From contig JALJCQ010000009.1 of NCBI GenBank assembly GCA_023091665.1, positions 2,170,001 to 2,234,000 on the forward strand: 64,000 nucleotides of DNA, read 5' to 3'. Shown piece after piece: positions 10,678-20,258 of this stretch (positions within the stretch are counted from its first letter, which is position 1; each line of letters starts with the position of its first letter). Source of the DNA: Pythium myriotylum (taxonomy: Eukaryota; Oomycota; Peronosporomycetes; Pythiales; Pythiaceae). The notes beneath the pieces were generated by a model, which was not told the origin of the DNA, did no database searches, and was given only the letters and a program-made list of their open reading frames with translations. The position numbers were made by a program, and so were the translations under genes.

Positions 10678-13412
10678 TCACCCCATTTGAGAATAGGAGG
10701 ATACTTGCACCTTGTACAGCTTCGGTCCCTTCTTCAGTAAGTAGCACTCGTTATTGAGGATGTCCACAAAGTCCCGGAAATTGTCCACTTGAAGACCCAT
10801 GCTATTGGCGACTTCTAAGAGGTCTTCAAAAGAAAAAAATGCAGTATTCCGTCGCTCGACTGCTTTCATAAGACGTGAAACGTATGCCTTGACTTTCTTC
10901 GACAGACTCATTCCTCCGCTTCGTCCGAAATCCAAGTTCCCCTCGTCGGTGATTAGAGTATCGAGCAAACATTCTTGCATGATATCCACGACGTCCTGCG
11001 CATGCTCAGCCGTGACAGTTTCGGCGAATTCTGCTTTGGCTCGTGCCTGGGCAAGCCGAATTAAGGACTCTAGCTGCCTTGTTGTGATTGGGATGGTGTC
11101 ACTCGGGTTCGTCTGGCTCTCGCCTGCACTGCGCATCTCAAGATACTTCCGTTGGAGTAAAGCAGCAGCCTCACTTGAAAGTCGTGGATGCACATATCTC
11201 TTCGCGTATGAGATGTACCTGCGCATGAAATAGATCGGAATCGGATTGGCAGTGTGCTCGTATGCGTTCTGCCTGAGCCGGTGGGAGACCATTCGATGAA
11301 CACCGGCTTCATGGGGAGCACCTTCACTGAATGAGTGATCTTCGAAGTCACCAACACTAGATTCGCTCCATGCACCAGACTGGTTTCCACGAGGTCGCTT
11401 CCGAGGGGGCTGGTGTCGCTTGTCACGAGAATGGACATTCATAACGTGCTCTGATAGCAGTCGATCACGTTCCTCATCTGGTCGGTCCAGCAATATAAAA
11501 ACCAAGTCAAAACGCGACAAAAGAGCGGCTTTCATCTTGAGGTTTTCACCGACGGATCGACTTCGATTGTAATGCCCGCCACTTGGATTTGCCGCAGCAA
11601 TCACGGATGTTCGGGCGTTGAGATTACACACAATTCCGGCTTTGGCTATGCTGATGCTCTGCTGCTCCATAGCCTCCAGGAGCGCTTGATAATCGATACC
11701 CATCTTGTCAAATTCGTCGATGCAGCATACTCCTTGATCCGCAAGCACTAATGCGCCAGCTTCCAGTCCATAATCACCGGATGAATCTTTCACCATTGTG
11801 ACTGTTAGTCCCGTAGTGGTAGTTGTGTTGCCACCAACGTACACTGCACGTGGGGCAACAGTTGCGACTGCTCGAAGCATTTGGGATTTGCCGAGACCTG
11901 GGTCTCCCACAACTAAAACATGTGAATCAGCTCGAGTAAAGCACGCAGCCTCTTTCTCTTCTGGGTTTCGAGTGCCTCCGAAGAGTGCCAAAACCAATCC
12001 CGCCTTGACAACTTCGTTTCGATAAATTCCAGGACAAAGCGAATGGACGAGTCGATCGAAGACATTTCCTTGACTGACAATTTCGCTGATTTGCTCAAGG
12101 TCCTCCTTTGAGAAGTCGACGTCGGCTATCTGTTCCTTGCTTTTCTCGCTCTAGCAAAAGGATTCCGCCCAGTCAGAATACAAAGAACCCTCAGAGGCAA
12201 CATTGCACCTACCTTTGCTGAGTTCTCGACTGAGTTAGCGCTCATGTATAGTATGTACAAGCTGTTGGCCTGGGCCCTCTTGCCGTAGCGACCACCATGA
12301 ATCTCCGAGTTGATACTCTTGACGATGCCAGATACCGTCACAACATTTCCAGGGATACAAGAGTCGACAAGGTCTTCATATAGCTCGACTTCAATCTGCC
12401 AAAAGGGTATAGCGTCATAAACACCAGAAGCAAGACAACCCCAAACACGTCTTGTACCATCCGTGGGATTCGACCGGGACCAGCATCGTTGTTTTCCATC
12501 TCCTGCACCCTACCAACACCGAATGAACACTGTCACGCTATTGTAACCCACATGACCATGCTATTCCACTTACTTGATCTTCTGATAATCAACAGTGTCG
12601 ACTTTGGACCGATTCGGAACCAGTGTCCTGCTTCGACATGGCGAATGCTCGCATTTGGAAGGAGCACTGTAGTTCCCGTCGACAAACGCACGTGGTGTTA
12701 CTTCTTTGCAAGTCGCACAAACGAAGTCACATCGTCGCACGAGCGGCTTGATCGCGCTCACACGAACAACGGTTCCAGTGATGCACACGAACTGATTCAC
12801 AAAGTCCGCTTTGAGTGCCGCTATGGGTAGAACCGGAGTCACGCCGTGGAGCCGCACATTTATCTTGGTGTGGTCAACCGGCATGTTGCGTTGCCGAGCC
12901 GGAGACTCCTCTTGCTCGGCCCGTAGCTCGTGCCGAACCAAGCAAAGAGCGATTCCAAGACAGCTGAGGACGTCGTTGACGTTCTCGTAGAAAACCTTCT
13001 CGAATTCAGGAAATCCGGAAGTTGCACGCATCACTTCGCCATAGTGGAGCCACACGACCGAGAGCTCGGGCTGAGTGAGATCGTACTGTCACAGTGACTG
13101 GGTTAGTCGCGCACCTAGCGAACTGGTATCCAGAGGGTTACCCACGTGCTGGATGAGTGGGAGCCACTGGTCGGCGTCTCGAAAGCACCCACGGAAGGCG
13201 TTGGCGGCCTGGAAGCGAGCGTCGTTCTCGTCTACGAGCGAGTAAAACTTGTCGTCGTGGATGTCGTCGCGTCTCTTGACGCCGATGTGGTGGTCCGACG
13301 GGAAGTACTGGGTCCAGACGGCGCTGGCCACGGCAAGGAGACTCGACGAAGACGGCTTCTGGGCCGTGCCTCGCTTCGGCTGCGTCGTCGGCGACCGGCG
13401 AGGCAGCGGCAT
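10678..13412 (-). CDS. MCM8: MCM8 DNA helicase (five exons)
   Basis: Exons 13412-13146, 13085-12574, 12509-12458, 12395-12213 and 12150-10678 give 828 aa, close to the usual MCM8 length. Introns are 60-63 nt; donors include GTAAGT and GTAGGT. The N-terminal part holds a four-Cys zinc finger (CDFVCATC...CEHSPC) and the OB-fold run GTVVRVSAIKPL. The AAA+ core has Walker A GDPGLGKSQ, Walker B CCIDEFDKM, sensor AAANP and Arg finger SRFDL, all intact. The DSSGDYGLEAGALVLADQG stretch and spliced IPRMIEVELYEDLVDSC are MCM8-like rather than MCM2-7-like. In other eukaryotes MCM8 acts with MCM9 in homologous recombination and interstrand crosslink repair. Exon 1 and its GTGGGT donor are the least certain part. 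The gene starts 122 bp from a divergent F-box gene. Confidence 0.9.
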
Positions 13413-13534
13413 GCCTCCAGCGATTGTGTTGGCGCCAATGGTCCCTTGTTTGGTGTCTCTAAAACGAGGGATATACTACGCCTAGTAATATCATACTACA
13501 TGGAATTCCAAGTTGAAGCTGAAACGGAAACCCC
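13413..13534. promoter_or_regulatory. Short shared MCM8 / F-box promoter
   Basis: Only 122 bp separate the divergent start codons of MCM8 (-) and the F-box gene (+), so both promoters must lie here. No clear oomycete initiator motif was identified. Confidence 0.45.
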
Positions 13535-14698
13535 ATGAACCCGATGAGGATGGAGACGAGAGGCGCCGCGACCGCCGACTCGCTGCCGCAAGAGACGACG
13601 CTCCACCTGCTCGACTTCCTCGACGCCGTCTCGCTCGCCCACTGCGCCCAAACGCACTCGGCCTGGCGCCGCCTCGCATCAACCGACCTCCTGTGGCACC
13701 GACTCTGCAAGACCGAGTTCGGAATCGACGGAGGCAAGGCCGACTACACGAGTCGATGGCAGCAAGAGAAACACCACGCGCTGGGGAACCTGAAACTTTA
13801 CATCGACTTTCTCGACGAGATATACTTTGCGCTGGCGGCGTTTTTCGCCCTGGTATCGATCTCTGTTGTGCTCCCCGCGCTGGTTGTACTCAAGTTGGAT
13901 GGATGGCTTGTCATCAGTTGGACTCAAGTGCTTGGGAGCATTTACGGACTCTGCTTCCTCGCGGTGATGTTCGTTCTCACGCGTGCAACACTAGCGCTAA
14001 CAGTGCTCGTTCAGCACCCATCGCTCTCGAAATGCGTCAACTACTGTGGCACTCTTCAGATTGCCAAACGAACAGTCTTCAACCAAGACGTCTTCCTCAA
14101 ATTCGTCGTTTTGATGGGCCCACCGACAGGGTTCGTCGTGGTGGCTATTGCTATTCAGCGCCAATGGTTGTTCATATCGCGCTTCGCGATATTCGTCGTT
14201 TGGATCTACAGCACTCGGGCATTCCGACGCTCGCCACCAACAATTCAAAGCACTCGACACGCATTCGCCAGCTCCCGCATGATCGGGGCTTTCGCGGCTA
14301 GCTCTCTACTGCTTGCAAAACTGATCATCTCGGAATCGCTTCCTTGGACGGTGATCACAGGCCCTTTCACACTGTCACCGTGGCTCATGTTCAAGCACTC
14401 GACCATCAGTCTCTTCCTATCACGCAGGCGAGTGCTACCTCGCGGAGACGGAAGCAGCCGAAGTCTGCGACAACTCGTCTCGGACGAGGGCATTCGCTAC
14501 TACCAGCACAATCTCCCGCTCGTATCTCTCACTCTGCTTTCGCTCAAGCTCGACCGCTACCTGGTCATACCATGGGCAGCCGTATCGATCGACTACTTCC
14601 TGTGGGTTCTCTTCGGGCCAGTGGCGACCCACGCGCGCCATCTCGTCTGCGTCATGTTTCGCGAGATGCCCATTCCCGCCACCTTGCGTCAACTCTGA
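13535..14698 (+). CDS. F-box protein fused to a TMEM185-like multispan membrane domain
   Basis: A 387-aa single-exon protein. Residues about 15-55 form an F-box (LPQETTLHLLDFLDAVSL...WRRL...LWHRLC), the module that links substrates to Skp1-cullin ubiquitin ligases. The rest has about eight hydrophobic segments. Two of them contain the pattern K-L-D-x4-I-x-W (VVLKLDGWLVISW and SLKLDRYLVIPW), which resembles the repeat of the 'transmembrane Fragile-X-F-associated protein' (TMEM185) family. This suggests a membrane-embedded ligase receptor, which is an inference. The start is the first ATG; a second Met lies at residue 4. It is head-to-head with MCM8. Confidence 0.75.
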   Translation: MNPMRMETRGAATADSLPQETTLHLLDFLDAVSLAHCAQTHSAWRRLASTDLLWHRLCKTEFGIDGGKADYTSRWQQEKHHALGNLKLYIDFLDEIYFALAAFFALVSISVVLPALVVLKLDGWLVISWTQVLGSIYGLCFLAVMFVLTRATLALTVLVQHPSLSKCVNYCGTLQIAKRTVFNQDVFLKFVVLMGPPTGFVVVAIAIQRQWLFISRFAIFVVWIYSTRAFRRSPPTIQSTRHAFASSRMIGAFAASSLLLAKLIISESLPWTVITGPFTLSPWLMFKHSTISLFLSRRRVLPRGDGSSRSLRQLVSDEGIRYYQHNLPLVSLTLLSLKLDRYLVIPWAAVSIDYFLWVLFGPVATHARHLVCVMFREMPIPATLRQL

Positions 14699-14737
14699 GG
14701 GATCGGATTTCCTCGAATAGAGGGCTCTCGGGAATAG

Positions 14738-14826
14738 CATTCCGCCAATCAGCGGGCGCGCAGGTTTGAATTTGTCGCGGATAATCCGAAATTGGCGGGA
14801 GTGACCGACGCATCTGATTGGCGGAA
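14738..14826. promoter_or_regulatory. Candidate E2F-site cluster upstream of the E2F gene
   Basis: Three GGCGG-core elements occur within 90 bp. TTCCGCCAATCAG at 14740-14752 has its exact 13-bp reverse complement at 14814-14826, and ATTGGCGGGAG lies between them at 14791. The central element resembles an E2F site (TTTSSCGC-type core) and the outer pair also contains CCAAT boxes. The cluster lies about 500 bp upstream of the E2F start codon, so autoregulation is plausible but unproven. Confidence 0.45.
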
Positions 14827-14996
14827 ATACCTTTGCGAATTCAAACAGACGCGCGGCGCGGCGCGCAATTCTCATCCAACTCAAAACGGATTCGCGCGCC
14901 AACGCCAACGCCAACGCGCCAACGACGCCACCGCGCCCCCCGCCCACGATCCGACAGGGTGACGGATTGCTCTGTACATACCCGCGTGTCCATCGC

Positions 14997-15009
14997 TGAC
15001 GTCACGTGA
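14997..15009. promoter_or_regulatory. Overlapping CRE (TGACGTCA) and CACGTG boxes
   Basis: A perfect 8-bp CRE palindrome at 14997-15004 overlaps a TCACGTGA box at 15002-15009, between the E2F-like cluster and the E2F coding region. bZIP and bHLH factors bind such sites in other eukaryotes; use here is inferred. Confidence 0.35.
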
Positions 15010-15325
15010 GCGCCGCCTCGTTTCGTCCCCAGAAGGACTGCACACTGACTGGCGCTGCTGTGCTGTAGCTCAAATCCATGTCGTCTCCCAGCGATCACGG
15101 GCCTCCGCCGCCCCACCAACATATCCACGTCAGCCCTCTGCGTCGCGTGAGACCACCGTCTCATGCTCCAACCACGCCAGCAACGATCGCCGTCGTGAGT
15201 GGACGTTCCGTCGAGGCTGACGCCGAGGCCAGAGGCACTGACGTTGCATTCTGTCCGAGCAGCATCTGCGAGAGGAACGAGCGCTGCACCAGCCGAGTCC
15301 AAACCGGACAGAAGCTGCAGCCGCG

Positions 15326-17552
15326 ATGATGCATCTCTTTTCGTCATCTGCAGTTTCCACCAAGAGCGATGACACACATCACATGCGTCTCCCACCTCAT
15401 CCTCCTCTGCCAGTGGTCAAAGCGAAGCGGAAGTACGTGCGGAAAGTGCCGCGCAAGCCGAGCCCCGCTGCCAAAAAGCTAGTAAAAATCACAGAAGATA
15501 CGAAAGACGACCAAGATGAGACCATGAGCGAACCAACTGCAACGCCAGGCAACGAACAGAACTCTGTGGATGCGGACGAAGAGATGGCCGAGCCAGGGAG
15601 CCCAAAAGAGAACGACAGCTTTGCTCCGTTTCGCGAGTATAACCGCAAGGAGAAGTCTCTCGGGCTGCTGTGTGAAAAGTGCGTTACCTCGTTTCGAGCA
15701 CTTCAACAGATTTCAGCGCTTATTTTCATATTGTTTTCAGTTTCTTGCGACTGTACAAGTCGGATCAAGTGACAGAAATCTGTCTAGACAGAGCTGCGTC
15801 AGAATTGGGTCAGTATTTCTCCTGATTGCATGATCACCTTTCGTAATTCTCACTCTTTGATGTTTTGTACAAAGGCGTAGAGCGACGGCGTATTTACGAC
15901 ATCGTCAATATTCTTGAAAGTATCCATCTCGTGAGCCGGAAAAGTAAGAATCTTTACAATTGGCATGGACTGGCAGCTTTGCCTGTGTCCACCACAGCAA
16001 TGAAGGTGAGGCTGAGCTTGCTTATAGAGTGGTGACTAGTGCGTCCTAACGAATATTATCCGGCGATCAGAAAAAATATGTAGAGATGCAAATGCAAGGA
16101 GACTCCTGTTTCGATTACAACTTCAAAGGTAACACTTACAGCACTTTGGCGAAAGGTAATGTCAGCTAATGCGTGTGTGCAGATCGACGCCGAGGCAAGT
16201 CGCTTTCAAAGCTGAGTCAAATGTTCGTTCAACTTTTCCTCAAGAAGGTAATTACCAGTGATGTGGTACTGCTCTGCGGGTATCTTACGCTGTTGTTCAC
16301 AGGACCACTGTATCATTCCGTTGGACCAAGCTGCCAAACAACTGATTCAGATGGAGGAGAGTGAAAATGAAGAAGACCGACAACTCAAGAGTACGTGCTG
16401 CATTCAGCAGCTTCTAATGCTTAGAGGAGACTTACAGGAATGTCCCGCGCAGCCAAAATTCGACGATTGTACGACGTTGCAAATGTGCTAGTGAGCGTCG
16501 GCCTGATTGAGAAGATGCAGTTGACCAATTCACGAAAACCAGTTTTCCGATGGAAGTATCGAGGAGATTCGACTGACCAACAGTATTCGAACACATGTGT
16601 AGCTCCTGAAGGAGTATCTGGTCTGGTGACCAGAATCCGTCTTGACGACTTCAATGCGAAGCCAATAAAGACAGAGATCTCCACTCTTGGGCGAAAAGGC
16701 TCCCAGGAAGATGGAGATGCATTGAGGACCTCCCAGTCTTGCGAAAGCGATAACGGTAGCGATTGCAGCGATTCTCAGTCGGAGACGGGTTTGAAGCGAA
16801 AACCATCAGGAAGATCCCCAAACTCCGGCAAACAAGACGGAAACAACAAGCGAACGAGAACATCAATAAGCTCGCCGACAGGTACGCCTCGGAGTAACAA
16901 CACACCAGCAAGTATTCTTCGTTTCAACCAGAGCAACGTTCCAATTCATCCCCAAATCGTATACCAAGAACAACAACTTCAAGTTCGACAGTATATGGAG
17001 CGGTATATTCACGAGTACATCGACTACATGATACTTCAGCAAGTGCGAAGAGATCCACTCTCACTTGGTGGGAGCACCACAACACGTGATGGAGTATCGC
17101 CATCTTCTACTGGTACTTCCGTCGACATGCTCAATGCAAAGGAAGCCGCCGCTTCGATAGTTCAAGATATCCATCGGACGCCCATGAACATTCCATCGCT
17201 CATGTCTCGTGTATCAGGTGAGTTGGCAGGAAGCATCCGTGACATGCTGTTCTCTACCAACTCCACCAGCCCCCAGTCCGTCGCAGAGCTCCTACCATTG
17301 GAAACGCGAAACGTGACGAAGTCTCTTCAGCTGATTGGACTGAAGACTCCACCTCAGAACTCGTCTCCATCGAAAAGCGGCAAAAAGCCTCTTCACACCG
17401 ACCCATCCACTCGCCGTGTTGCCAACTCGCCAGATTCTGCATCCTCTAGTTCCCGATCTCCATCATCTCCGGACTCGTCAAGTGATGATCAGCAAACCCA
17501 GGCAAGACGGCTTTTCAAGTCGTTTCAGCCCTCGGCGCACTCAAAAGATTAG
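15326..17552 (+). CDS. Atypical E2F (E2F7/8-type) with two DNA-binding domains (seven exons)
   Basis: Exons 15326-15678, 15741-15808, 15875-16005, 16071-16128, 16183-16247, 16303-16390 and 16438-17552 give 625 aa. All introns are short GT-AG introns and several carry CTAAC/CTAAT branch sites. Domain 1 (about 107-175) reads SLGLLCENFLRLY...[13 protein letters not shown]...YNWHGL. Domain 2 (about 205-300) reads [15 protein letters not shown]...[13 protein letters not shown]...FRWKY. Both keep the RRxYD recognition helix. Duplicated winged-helix domains without dimerisation or pocket-binding regions define E2F7/8 and plant DEL proteins, which bind E2F sites without DP and usually repress S-phase genes. 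The C-terminal half is Ser-rich and disordered. The first exon is uncertain: an 83-codon open frame (15078-15329) stops inside the chosen start codon. Confidence 0.88.
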
Positions 17553-17724
17553 CTTGAGGTAGAACTGTACCCTGTTTTGTAAAGAATTATGTCGTGAAGC
17601 GTTCTTACCGAGCGGTCTTTGTTATGAACACTGACAACCTACGAATTAACTGCAATACAGTTAGAAACGCCTTCGAAATGCTGGTCAAAGTCTGTGGCTC
17701 CGAATCGCGCGCCCCAAGATCCCC

Positions 17725-18418
17725 ATGGCTCTTCACACTGCGACCCGCGCGCTGCTTCGCCCGTGGCGCGGATCCGCGTGTCTTCGACAATTCTCGAGCG
17801 GAAAACCAACGGCCGGCGGTTTCTCATTTCCTGCGCCGCTTTCGCTGCAGCAGATCGTCAAGCTGGAGCTCCTTTCGAACGAGGAGCCCTCCAAGATCAA
17901 AGCTATTTGGGCCGACTATCACAGCGCGAAGGATGACGCTGTGGCCACTACTCTCAGCGGGATTGACTTCAAGACCTTGAAGCAGCGCGCAAAGACTGCG
18001 CCTTACTTTATTATTCCAGTCAGTCGCCAGGGAGGTTTCTTCAACATGCTGTGTCAGTTCCAAGAGAAGTGCTTCTTGGTCACGTATTTGGAGGCGTTCA
18101 AAGAGAACCCAGCATTAGCCCCCCCGTGCTTGACGATCTCTTTGTATGAAGACTTGCTGGAGAAGAAAGATGTTGGGTTGATTCGCGCGGACATTGTTAA
18201 CATGCTCGACAAGCCGGTCAGTTTCTTGTCATTGATTATTTGTACTAATGTGGAAGTACAACATCACTAAACGTGTGCCTTGATAGGAGTCTGAGAAGCT
18301 GCTTCACCAACTTCTGAGCAGCTATTCAGACGATAAGCTGTTCCACTGGGTCGACACTTTCAACAATCGACCGAATGAGTTCGACTTCGAAGCCTACCTG
18401 AAAGCCATTCGAGAATAG
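17725..18418 (+). CDS. ATP11: Mitochondrial F1-ATPase assembly factor ATP11 (two exons)
   Basis: Exons 17725-18216 and 18287-18418 (intron 70 nt, donor GTCAGT, acceptor TGATAG, phase 0) give 207 aa. The N-terminus (MALHTATRALLRPWRGSACLRQFSS) is a typical mitochondrial presequence. The ATP11 core follows: a W-x2-YH segment, FIIPVSRQGGFFNMLCQFQ, LTISLYEDLLEKKDVGLIRADI, and the C-terminal FNNRPNEFDFEAYL signature supplied by exon 2. Atp11/ATPAF1 chaperones the F1 beta subunit during ATP synthase assembly in the matrix. It is shorter than the yeast and human proteins (about 320 aa), mostly at the N-terminus. Confidence 0.9.
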
Positions 18419-20183
18419 GCTCAACGCCTTCATAGTCAGTTCCGCCAGCAGTGAGCACGATAGATCATAATACGTCGTCACTTCGAACTACCACTCGAGC
18501 AGCGGTGATCTTGCCCTCGTCTCAATGTCTGATGACCTCGCAACTCTAGCCTCTAACTCCATTGATTGACCGGATATCAAGAACGCAAACGCAGTTTTGA
18601 CCTCCATTCGTAGGATTAAGGTTATCCTGGCGCGACCTCCAACTTTCAGGCATTCTTCCTCATTTTCGATGGAATGGCACAAAAAAGTTCGCTCCGGACA
18701 ACTGTGGAGTGAATACATGTATATGATTATGCAAAGATCATCGATGAATTAGTTCGCCCAGTTCCGTCAACATTCACCCAAAATCGAATTCAGTTGGGAG
18801 ACTTGAGTGCTACAGTACCTATCCAAGAGAGATTGGTGGCCACCGTGGCCACCCCAACACACGAGCTTTACCATCACTGCGGCTGCCACAGGGACAACGT
18901 GAGCCGCGGACGTGGTGTACAGGATACAGTACCTTCGAAACATCTATTTCGGACCACGGTGTTGCATCAAGCGTGCAACTTGCTTGGGTTGCCGCAACTT
19001 GCACCTGAACAACAACCCATACGGTACTGTACTGTATTGCGCTGTGAAATGTTTGAAGTACCCCCCCCCCCCCTACAAACAAGACGCTTTTGTATCTGCA
19101 CTCACGCTTCTTTGTTCAGAGGTTGGATGCTGGGTTTGATTCCATCCAGAATCCCTCCAACACGGTACAGTACCTTCCTTGATTGATTCGAGTCGATGTG
19201 CCTTGTTGTGTGAGGTTGGATCGACCTCACACAATCTAGACACGGTGACAATCTAGATGAGTGCAAACCACTACTGTATTGAGTAGAAGAACGAGACCGC
19301 CCTATGAAATACGAAGTAAGTCCACTGTCTTCCCACAAAAACCACGAAGTGGTGTGGTCTTCGGTTCGATTCACCATCACAGAGGATTCCAAGTTGAGCG
19401 CGTCAAAAGGTGCGAATCACACCGTGGAAGTGAGTAACTGAGGCGGGCAAGCGCCAGCTGCTGACCTGGCTCAAAGTTCATCACGGCGGCGGGTAGAACA
19501 AGGGCACTTCTGTGGAGCGAGTTTAGTTTCTGCAATCTGGGCTTGAGGATTTCCTCAGATTGAATGCAGATTAGAGTCTGCAATCCCACTGTGGTCGGAA
19601 CAAGGGGCTTTTCTTTGCATGTGGATTGTGGGTCAAAGGCTTTGATCCACAATGGCGGTGCAGAAACCAGCCGCGTCGGCTCCCTTTCTCAGAACAGCAG
19701 CGACCCCCTTCTCAGCTATCGCGTTTGGGTTCGAAGAAGAGAGGAAGTTTAATTTCCTGACAGAAGTTTAATCTGCTAAATTGAACGCAACGATAATTGA
19801 GCGTAAAATGACACCTTCAACACCTTTAACGAACGGGTAGTGTCGAGAGCCAACCCTGCAGAATCAATGCGAGCTTGCGTCGCTGGCACCGCAGTCGCCG
19901 TGGCGGAAGGCGCTCATTTCGTTCGTTTTCTGTTTTGCGTCTGGGAGATGGGGGACCGCGGTCACACTGACCTGCATTCGTCTGTCGGCCGGCTGTTCGC
20001 CTTGGCTGATACTGGCAGCGACTTATGCTGGCCCAGAGCAGAGCCGGGGCCAGATCCGTCCATCTCCCGTTCTGAGTGACAGCGATTCGAGATTGATCGA
20101 AGCCTGGACCTCGCGTGATTGGCAAGCACGACGTGCTTACCCCTCTCCCACGGTCGTATACACAGGACCAACCAGCCCGCGGC
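18419..20183. other. Intergenic spacer, 1.8 kb, with simple repeats
   Basis: AT-richer spacer before the FBT cluster. It holds a 13-nt C run (19061-19073), several copies of a TACAGTACC/GGTACTGTA-type short motif, and an 11-bp inverted repeat with a 7-nt loop (19206-19216 and 19224-19234). There is no credible coding sequence. Confidence 0.4.
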
Positions 20184-20258
20184 GCGAACCAGTCGAGTGC
20201 TCATTCTCCATTCTGCGGCCCAGGACTCAAGCCCCACCAACGGAAGTCAAGAGAAGCC
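20184..20258 (+). promoter_or_regulatory. FBT copy 1 core promoter and 5' leader
   Basis: GCTCATTCTCCATTCT (20199-20214) matches the oomycete initiator plus flanking-promoter-region pattern (Inr/FPR), 45-60 bp before the ATG. The segment is identical in FBT copy 2, whereas sequence immediately upstream is not. Confidence 0.6.

Noticed and set aside
19350..19390. Possible tRNA B-box (GGTTCGATTC)
   Set aside because: Bases on either side cannot pair to form a T stem, and no acceptor or anticodon arm is present upstream.
20115..20258. Longer start for FBT copy 1
   Set aside because: It would cover the initiator-like motif and has no equivalent in copies 2 and 3. The Met at 20259 aligns with copy 2.
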